From: Paludibacter sp.
GTDB taxonomy: Bacteria > Bacteroidota > Bacteroidia > Bacteroidales > Paludibacteraceae
Reading direction: 5' to 3'
Length of the DNA stretch: 10,388 nucleotides
Assembly: GCA_030655595.1 (NCBI GenBank)
Contig: JAUSNQ010000025.1
Span: 1 to 10,388, forward strand
Part shown: piece by piece, positions 5,447 through 10,388 of the stretch
Layout of the letters: the number at the start of each line of letters is the position of its first letter
How positions within the stretch are numbered: the first letter of the stretch is position 1
Notes under the pieces: generated by a model
The model's input: only the letters and a program-made list of their open reading frames with translations
Told to the model about the DNA's origin: nothing
Databases searched by the model: none
Translations under genes and position numbers: made by a program

Positions 5447-6703
5447 ATGAAAAAGATATTTTATTTTCTTTCAATCATGCTGTTTACAATCAGCTCGTGT
5501 ACTCAAGAGGACATTCCAACAAATAACGACAACAAAGTCCTTTCAAAAAAAGATCTGGAAATGCGTTATGCATTGGAACTCTCGAGCAATATATTAGTGA
5601 ACATGATTGCAAACAATCCTAATTATTATGATAAATTAAACAAACACATCATCGACGGTTCGCCAAACTGTTTGGAAGATCGTGTTTTGATGAGAGATTT
5701 GTTTGCTCCTGAAACCAAAGCTGATGCTGCTTACATGAAAAGCAATTCTGATTTCAGTCTGGATTTCAAGAATGCATTTGCCAGAAACCAACCACAAAAA
5801 ATGAATGCGGTCGGAAATGGCACCATTAATCTTTTTTCAAATCCGGATTCTTTGATTCAGTATCTTACAGATAATCATGTGAGTTTGTATTGCCCGATAC
5901 CTTTGGAGTATTTTGAAAAAAATAACAGAATTCCGGCTATTTCTTTTCATCCTATTGATAACGATTCTATTAATTCCGGCTACATACTCAATGAAACAGG
6001 AGAAATCACGGAAGTTAAAGTGAGTCAGGCGTATAATAATCTGCATCCAGTATGGATTTTAATGCCTTATGAAGAAATAATACCAAATAGCACAAAGCAA
6101 AATGCCAATATGACAAAAAACACATTAGGATATGAGATTTCTGTCATGCGAGTTTACGTTAAAGAGTATTATGGAGGAATTTTCGATGGAGATTTAAATT
6201 TACATATAATTAGAGCACATCCATCATCGGTGACATACAATCCTACAACAAACACTTATACCGGTGGCATTGTGACGGATATAAGTTTCAAATTGCCGCG
6301 TTCATATGTGTGGAATGCAAAAAACGGATGGTGGTCTGGCTGGTATGTTGTTAATTCAGTATGGAATACCAACTGGGACGTTAGTGAGACTTCACACATC
6401 ATGTATATTTATGAATGGGATAAAAAAGGCTCACAGAAAAAAACCATCCCTCTTAACACTTATAATGCTAATGGACAAGTCAATGGGACTTTGGGAACAT
6501 TAGAATACACATCACAATCACAAGATGAAACTATTGGATTACAACAATGGAGCAGGAATTGGTTTTTCGACATCATCAATAATGGCAATCCAACCTGGCA
6601 TTGGGTACACTCTTCTGGAAACATCTATAGTGAGATTGATGGTGATAATATAATAAGAATTAACCCTGAATTTTTCATGACTATGAGAGTCAGAGAGTAT
6701 TAA
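5447..6703 (+). CDS. Large lipoprotein of unknown function
   Basis: I chose the ATG at 5447 (418 residues) rather than an in-frame ATG at 5420, because the shorter form opens with a textbook lipoprotein signal: MKKIFYFLSIMLFT, then lipobox ISSC with the acylated Cys at residue 18. After the Cys comes TQED, an acidic stretch compatible with the surface-export signal of Bacteroidetes lipoproteins. Residues about 35-115 are mainly helical. Residues about 160-212 contain IPAISFHPID, GYILNETGEI and NLHPVWILMPYEE, a beta-rich module whose pattern I associate with other secreted Bacteroidetes proteins. Residues about 228-418 form a beta-rich C-terminal domain with a striking tryptophan cluster (six Trp in residues 289-310) and acidic turns such as FDGDLN. 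I do not recognise a named family. The DNA looks more AT-rich than the flanking genes. A small barrel gene follows. Binding of a sugar or another surface ligand is speculation. Confidence 0.72.
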   Translation: MKKIFYFLSIMLFTISSCTQEDIPTNNDNKVLSKKDLEMRYALELSSNILVNMIANNPNYYDKLNKHIIDGSPNCLEDRVLMRDLFAPETKADAAYMKSNSDFSLDFKNAFARNQPQKMNAVGNGTINLFSNPDSLIQYLTDNHVSLYCPIPLEYFEKNNRIPAISFHPIDNDSINSGYILNETGEITEVKVSQAYNNLHPVWILMPYEEIIPNSTKQNANMTKNTLGYEISVMRVYVKEYYGGIFDGDLNLHIIRAHPSSVTYNPTTNTYTGGIVTDISFKLPRSYVWNAKNGWWSGWYVVNSVWNTNWDVSETSHIMYIYEWDKKGSQKKTIPLNTYNANGQVNGTLGTLEYTSQSQDETIGLQQWSRNWFFDIINNGNPTWHWVHSSGNIYSEIDGDNIIRINPEFFMTMRVREY

Positions 6704-6735
6704 TCAAAAATTTAAAGCATAATAATATTAACTTA

Positions 6736-6767
6736 GCACATCAAACATGCAACACTGTTTGATGTGC
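6736..6767. repeat. Perfect 12-bp hairpin between the lipoprotein and barrel genes
   Basis: GCACATCAAACA (6736-6747) pairs without mismatch with TGTTTGATGTGC (6756-6767) across an 8-base loop. On the plus strand it is followed by ATAAAAAAT rather than a T tract, so it is not a canonical terminator. It sits 17 bases before the next ATG. It could terminate, protect the upstream mRNA 3' end, or tune expression between the two genes. Confidence 0.65.
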
Positions 6768-6783
6768 ATAAAAAATCAACAAC

Positions 6784-7311
6784 ATGATTCATAAAAATAT
6801 AATTACGTTGACGGTCATTTTTTTATTATTTATTTTTTGTGTAAAATCATTAGCTCAACAACAAACATATCTAAATATATCAACAAGCTCCCAGACAGCT
6901 GCAGACATTGTATTACATACTTTTGGTGTATCTGCTGAAAAACGATTTAAACAAAAATGGAGTTATGAATTAGGTGTCAATATGAATAATTTCATTTTGC
7001 CGATTGAAAATATAAAAGTTAATTACACTTCACTTCCTTTAAATCTAAGATATTATTCAAAAATTGCAAATTTCTCTTTTGGCGCTGAAGTATATTACTA
7101 TAAAGGATGGGAAAACATCTCTGAAGAGGTTGTATATAGTGAGATTTATTTAGATTTTTTCAAATTGACTTACAATATGAAAATTAACAAGACGATTAAA
7201 CTAACCCCGAAATTTGCTTTAGAGCCTGAAGTAAGCATCAATCTGTTTAGTCCGATTTTCCCACGCTATGTTAGTATTGGAGCAGGAATCAGAGCGAAAT
7301 ATACTTTATAA
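6784..7311 (+). CDS. Predicted small outer-membrane beta-barrel protein
   Basis: This 175-residue protein has a signal peptide (KNIITLTVIFLLFIFCVKSLA, cleavage likely after A24, before QQQ). The mature part has alternating polar and hydrophobic or aromatic residues typical of beta-strands: YELGVNMNNFIL, LPLNLRYYSKI, FSFGAEVYYYKG, FKLTYNMKINK and YVSIGAGIRAKYTL. The last strand ends close to the C-terminus, as in many outer-membrane barrels. Length and pattern suit an 8-strand barrel of the OmpA-like or PorT-like type, but no family signature is clear. The gene is very AT-rich, more so than uvrA or the left-hand genes. It lies 80 bases after the lipoprotein gene in the same direction with a perfect hairpin between, so the two are probably one locus with the hairpin modulating expression. 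A partnership of barrel and lipoprotein is inferred from position only. Confidence 0.6.
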   Translation: MIHKNIITLTVIFLLFIFCVKSLAQQQTYLNISTSSQTAADIVLHTFGVSAEKRFKQKWSYELGVNMNNFILPIENIKVNYTSLPLNLRYYSKIANFSFGAEVYYYKGWENISEEVVYSEIYLDFFKLTYNMKINKTIKLTPKFALEPEVSINLFSPIFPRYVSIGAGIRAKYTL

Positions 7312-7461
7312 GAACAACTGATTTGTTAGCGCCGATTCAATAATTTACGGTAGTCTGCCGGTTTCGACTTTTAGGGTACTTGCCGGTGTAAAGTTATAAC
7401 ACAATTTGATTTTTTTTGTTTGTTTACAATTTACTAATCACAATTTTTAAACCCTTAGAAC
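7312..7461. other. Intergenic region with a short direct repeat
   Basis: About 150 bases without a gene. TGCCGGT occurs twice (7356-7362 and 7381-7387), 18 bases apart. AACAA/TTGTT (7313-7327) could form a weak hairpin right after the barrel gene. The second half is T-rich, with repeated TTTG. No perfect TAnnTTTG box is present, so the promoter of the YbjN-like gene is not identified. Confidence 0.4.
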
Positions 7462-7944
7462 ATGAAAACCGAACCCTTAACTATGATTTTTAAAAAAAAC
7501 AACTTCATTTATCACCGCATTGAGAACAGTACAGACAAAACATGCTACCTGATGAAGTTCGAAATGAAGTCTTGCAGTACCGACTTTATCATCGAAAAAT
7601 GCAATAACAAGAGTAAATTGATGTTTATTTATGCTGTTTTTCCGGTGAGGATTCCGGCAAATAAAAGAACCGACATGGCTGTGTTTACTGCAATGTTTAA
7701 CAACAACCTGGCATCAGGATGTTGGGAACTGAATATGGAGGATGGCACACTGCGTTTCCGCATCAGTTATATTTACGAAGAAAGTGCGGATAGTTTCGAA
7801 CGCATCTTTCTGGAAAACTTAGATCAGGCGATCCGCTTTACGGATATTTGTACAACGGGTATTTTGTCGGTCATTTTTGTAAATGCCAATCCAAAAGAAG
7901 TTTTCAGGGAACTTGCGCAGATGGTGGATGTCAGTCTGAATTAA
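7462..7944 (+). CDS. YbjN-like protein (type III secretion chaperone-like fold)
   Basis: This 160-residue protein is soluble, with no signal peptide or membrane segment. The central part has the YbjN pattern: MFIYAVFPVRIPANKR (54-69), a helix DMAVFTAMFNNNL (71-83), then GCWELNMEDGTLRFRISY (86-103), where an Asp-Gly turn lies between two strands. A C-terminal helix follows (ADSFERIFLENLDQAIRF). YbjN and related proteins share the alpha/beta fold of type III secretion chaperones and are usually small adaptor proteins; E. coli YbjN affects motility and stress responses, but the biochemical role is unknown. No type III secretion system is visible here. The gene converges on uvrA with only 13 bases between the stop codons, and a shared hairpin spans both ends. 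The ATG at 7462 is the first in frame; a second Met at residue 8 is possible. Confidence 0.55.
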   Translation: MKTEPLTMIFKKNNFIYHRIENSTDKTCYLMKFEMKSCSTDFIIEKCNNKSKLMFIYAVFPVRIPANKRTDMAVFTAMFNNNLASGCWELNMEDGTLRFRISYIYEESADSFERIFLENLDQAIRFTDICTTGILSVIFVNANPKEVFRELAQMVDVSLN

Positions 7945-7967
7945 AGGTAATAAACGCTTATACCTTT
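7943..7967. terminator. Bidirectional hairpin spanning both stop codons of convergent genes
   Basis: AAAGGTA (7943-7949) pairs with TACCTTT (7961-7967). Inside, TAA (7951-7953) pairs with TTA (7958-7960) after one bulged A, around the loop ACGC (7954-7957). The structure covers the TAA of the YbjN-like gene and the stop and last codons of uvrA. Neither side has a strong T tract, so its strength as a terminator is uncertain. Confidence 0.5.
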
Positions 7968-10388
7968 CCTTTCAAGAACCGACCTGTATAAGATGCATCA
8001 CATCGGACAATATCTTCGGGTGTGCCTTCGAATACAATGTTACCGCCGTGGTCTCCGCCTTCGGGACCGATGTCGATGATGTGATCGGCACATTTGATGA
8101 TTTCGGGATTGTGCTCGATGATGATGACTGTATGGCCTTTTGCAATCAATGCATCGAGTGCTTTGAGTAAAGTCTTGATGTCGTGAAAGTGAAGTCCGGT
8201 TGTGGGCTCATCAAATACGAAAATAGTGGGCTGTGGCTTTTCGTTTGCTAAAAACGAGGCTAGTTTAACACGCTGACTTTCACCGCCGGAAAGGGTGCTC
8301 GACGATTGTCCCAGTTTTACATATCCTATACCGACATCCTGCAAAGGTTTCAAGCGTTTTACGATCCTTTTTTCAACAGTGCCCTTGTGTTCTGAGAAAA
8401 ATTCAATTGCCTGATTGACGGTCATTTCCAGCACATCATAAATGCTCACCTGGTTGTATTGCACATCCAACACGTCTTGTTTGAATCGCTTGCCATGACA
8501 GTGGTCACATTCCAAAACCAAATCGGCCATGAATTGCATTTCAACCGTCACGGTTCCTTCGCCCTGACATTCCTCGCATCTTCCTCCCGGGGTGTTAAAT
8601 GAGAAATGAGACGCCGTATAACCCATTTGCTTCGACAATTGCTGATCGGCAAAAAGCTTTCGAATTTCATCATAAGCCTTGATGTAGGTCACGGGATTCG
8701 ACCGGGAAGAGCGTCCTATCGGATTTTGATCGACAAATTCAATGTCTTTGACTAATTTCATAGACCCTTTCAACGCTCCAAACTGTCCGGTGCGGTCGGC
8801 CACGCCTCCATAGTATTTTTTCAATGCGGTATAAAACACATTCTTGACCAAAGAAGATTTGCCTGAACCACTAACACCCGTCACCACAGTCATGATAAAC
8901 AAGGGAAACTTAACGTCAATCCCTTTCAGGTTGTTCTCCCTGGCACCAAGCACTTCGATGTAATTATTCCATTTTCGTCGTTGAACAGGAACATCAATTG
9001 ATTCTTTTCCAAGCAGGTACTTCAGTGTGAAAGAATTTTCGAGTTCTGGAGGGGTCGCCCCTTCTATCTCATTTACATTTCCCTTGAAAACAACTTCGCC
9101 TCCCTTTCTGCCGGCATTTGGACCGATATCAATCAGATAATCGGCTGCTCGCATGATTTCTTCATCGTGTTCAACTACAATAACGGTATTTCCAAGATTT
9201 CTCAGTTGCATTAAGACTTTAATCAGCTGATTGGTATCTCTGGGATGTAAGCCAATACTGGGCTCATCGAGGATGTACAACGAACCCACCAAGCTGCTTC
9301 CCAAGGATGTAACTAAGTTGATGCGCTGACTTTCTCCGCCTGAAAGGCTGTTCGACAGACGGTTGAGGGAAAGATAGCTCAATCCGACATCATCGAGAAA
9401 CTGTAAGCGACTGGTTATTTCCAGTAATAATCTCCGGGCTATTTCGGCATCCTGTTTATCCAACTGAATGGAATTAAAAAACTCCTTCAATTTTTCAACA
9501 GACATCAAAACCAGCTCGTTGATGGATTTTCCTGCAATCCGGATGTAAGAAGCTTCTTGTTTCAAGCGACTGCCCTTGCAATCGGGACAAACTGTTTTAC
9601 CCCGATATCTTGCCAGCATCACCCGATACTGAATTTTATACTGATTCGACTCCAAAAATTTGAAAAAGGCGTTAATTCCTTCAAAATGCTTGTTTCCGTT
9701 CCAAAGCAACTCCCGCTGTTCGTCGGTTAGTTCATAATAGGGTTTGTGGATGGGGAAATTAAATTTGGCTGCTACGTGAATTAACTGATTTTTCCACTCT
9801 CCCATCACCTCGCCTTTCCAACAAACCACTGCATCTTCAAAAATCGAGAGGGCTTTATTGGGCACCACCAAATTCTCATCAATACCAATTACTTTTCCAA
9901 ATCCCTCGCAAGTTGGACAAGCACCAATCGGCGAGTTAAAACTGAAAGTGTGAACGGTCGGAGTTTCAAATTTCATCCCATCGGCCTCAAAACTCTTCGA
10001 AAAATGAAGCGTTTTAATCCCTTCATCCAAAAAAACTTTCAAAACACAAGTGCCATGTCCCTCAAAAAAGGCAGTCTCAACTGAATCGGTTAATCGACTG
10101 ATACCTTCTTGTGCTTTGTCGACCGCCATGCGGTCAATAATCAAATATACTTTTTTGGTGATTTTGTTGTTTTGCGTAGTTAAATCCTGTAAGGTAAAAG
10201 TTTCTCCTGCAATCTCAACCCTGCTGAATCCTTGCAGAATCAGACTTTTCAATTCATCGTGCATGGTTCTTTCTTCTCCGGCGACTACTTCCGATAAAAT
10301 CATGATTCGGGTTCCTTCAGGAAAGTGCAGCGCAGCATTTACAACATCCTCAGCTTCATGCTTTCTGACTATCTTGCCGGAGATTGGA
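7958..10388 (-). CDS. uvrA: Excinuclease ABC subunit UvrA, N-terminal part missing
   Basis: The frame is open to the right edge (visible fragment 809 residues, starting PISGKIVRKHEAEDV), so about 120-150 N-terminal residues, including the first Walker A, lie outside. UvrA is the ATP-dependent DNA damage sensor of nucleotide excision repair; it works as a dimer and loads UvrB. In fragment numbering: CPTC at about 157-160, CPDC at 267-270, ABC signature I LSGGESQ near 348, Walker B I YILDEP near 371, Walker A II GVSGSGKSS near 504, CEEC at 604-607 and CDHC at 627-630 (C-terminal zinc module), signature II LSGGESQ near 699, and Walker B II FVFDEP near 723. All visible ATPase motifs are intact. 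The CPxC pair that usually precedes FSFN-x-P-x-GACPTC is absent; the sequence there is SFEADGMKFETP. The protein ends FLKGKV without a Gly-rich tail. This matches a paralogous UvrA type in Bacteroidetes, so another uvrA may exist elsewhere. Confidence 0.95.
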   Translation of the reverse strand, partial: PISGKIVRKHEAEDVVNAALHFPEGTRIMILSEVVAGEERTMHDELKSLILQGFSRVEIAGETFTLQDLTTQNNKITKKVYLIIDRMAVDKAQEGISRLTDSVETAFFEGHGTCVLKVFLDEGIKTLHFSKSFEADGMKFETPTVHTFSFNSPIGACPTCEGFGKVIGIDENLVVPNKALSIFEDAVVCWKGEVMGEWKNQLIHVAAKFNFPIHKPYYELTDEQRELLWNGNKHFEGINAFFKFLESNQYKIQYRVMLARYRGKTVCPDCKGSRLKQEASYIRIAGKSINELVLMSVEKLKEFFNSIQLDKQDAEIARRLLLEITSRLQFLDDVGLSYLSLNRLSNSLSGGESQRINLVTSLGSSLVGSLYILDEPSIGLHPRDTNQLIKVLMQLRNLGNTVIVVEHDEEIMRAADYLIDIGPNAGRKGGEVVFKGNVNEIEGATPPELENSFTLKYLLGKESIDVPVQRRKWNNYIEVLGARENNLKGIDVKFPLFIMTVVTGVSGSGKSSLVKNVFYTALKKYYGGVADRTGQFGALKGSMKLVKDIEFVDQNPIGRSSRSNPVTYIKAYDEIRKLFADQQLSKQMGYTASHFSFNTPGGRCEECQGEGTVTVEMQFMADLVLECDHCHGKRFKQDVLDVQYNQVSIYDVLEMTVNQAIEFFSEHKGTVEKRIVKRLKPLQDVGIGYVKLGQSSSTLSGGESQRVKLASFLANEKPQPTIFVFDEPTTGLHFHDIKTLLKALDALIAKGHTVIIIEHNPEIIKCADHIIDIGPEGGDHGGNIVFEGTPEDIVRCDASYTGRFLKGKV

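Overview
The window is chromosomal DNA of a member of the Bacteroidota, most likely the Bacteroidales. The evidence is a C-terminal type IX secretion (T9SS) sorting domain, several TAnnTTTG promoter boxes of the Bacteroidetes kind, absence of strong Shine-Dalgarno sequences, a repressor of a type common in Bacteroidetes, and moderately AT-rich DNA. I cannot name a genus. No rRNA, tRNA, CRISPR array, transposase or integrase is visible, and no gene-free stretch exceeds 300 bases (the longest is about 267).

Layout. Positions 1-3466 read rightward. They hold the 3' end of a Spy/CpxP-like periplasmic protein with a terminator hairpin, a secreted T9SS endonuclease/exonuclease/phosphatase-fold protein with its own promoter, a 94-residue three-helix membrane protein, and a UPF0104/LPG-synthase-TM flippase-like membrane protein. 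Positions 3493-4823 read leftward and hold the queuosine-precursor transporter yhhQ, a small overlapping ORF (about 49-55 codons), and a phage-type helix-turn-helix repressor with a coiled-coil tail. Positions 4994-7944 read rightward. They hold a 61-residue HTH protein divergent from the repressor, a 418-residue lipoprotein of unknown function, a small predicted outer-membrane barrel, and a YbjN-like protein. From 7958 to the right edge, reading leftward, is most of a uvrA gene; its N-terminal part lies outside the window.

How the parts may work together. The flanks look like ordinary chromosome: envelope proteins, queuosine salvage and nucleotide excision repair. The middle, roughly 4268-7311, looks accessory. 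A CI/Cro-like regulator pair has promoters that appear to point toward each other across a dyad-rich intergenic region, followed by an orphan lipoprotein and barrel pair that would act at the outer membrane. No phage structural or integration gene is present, so this is either a domesticated switch or a small cargo locus. The observations most worth checking are the face-to-face promoters, the overlapping small ORF behind the repressor, the dyads in the yhhQ leader, the possible pseudoknot before the lipoprotein gene, and a UvrA that lacks one cysteine pair.
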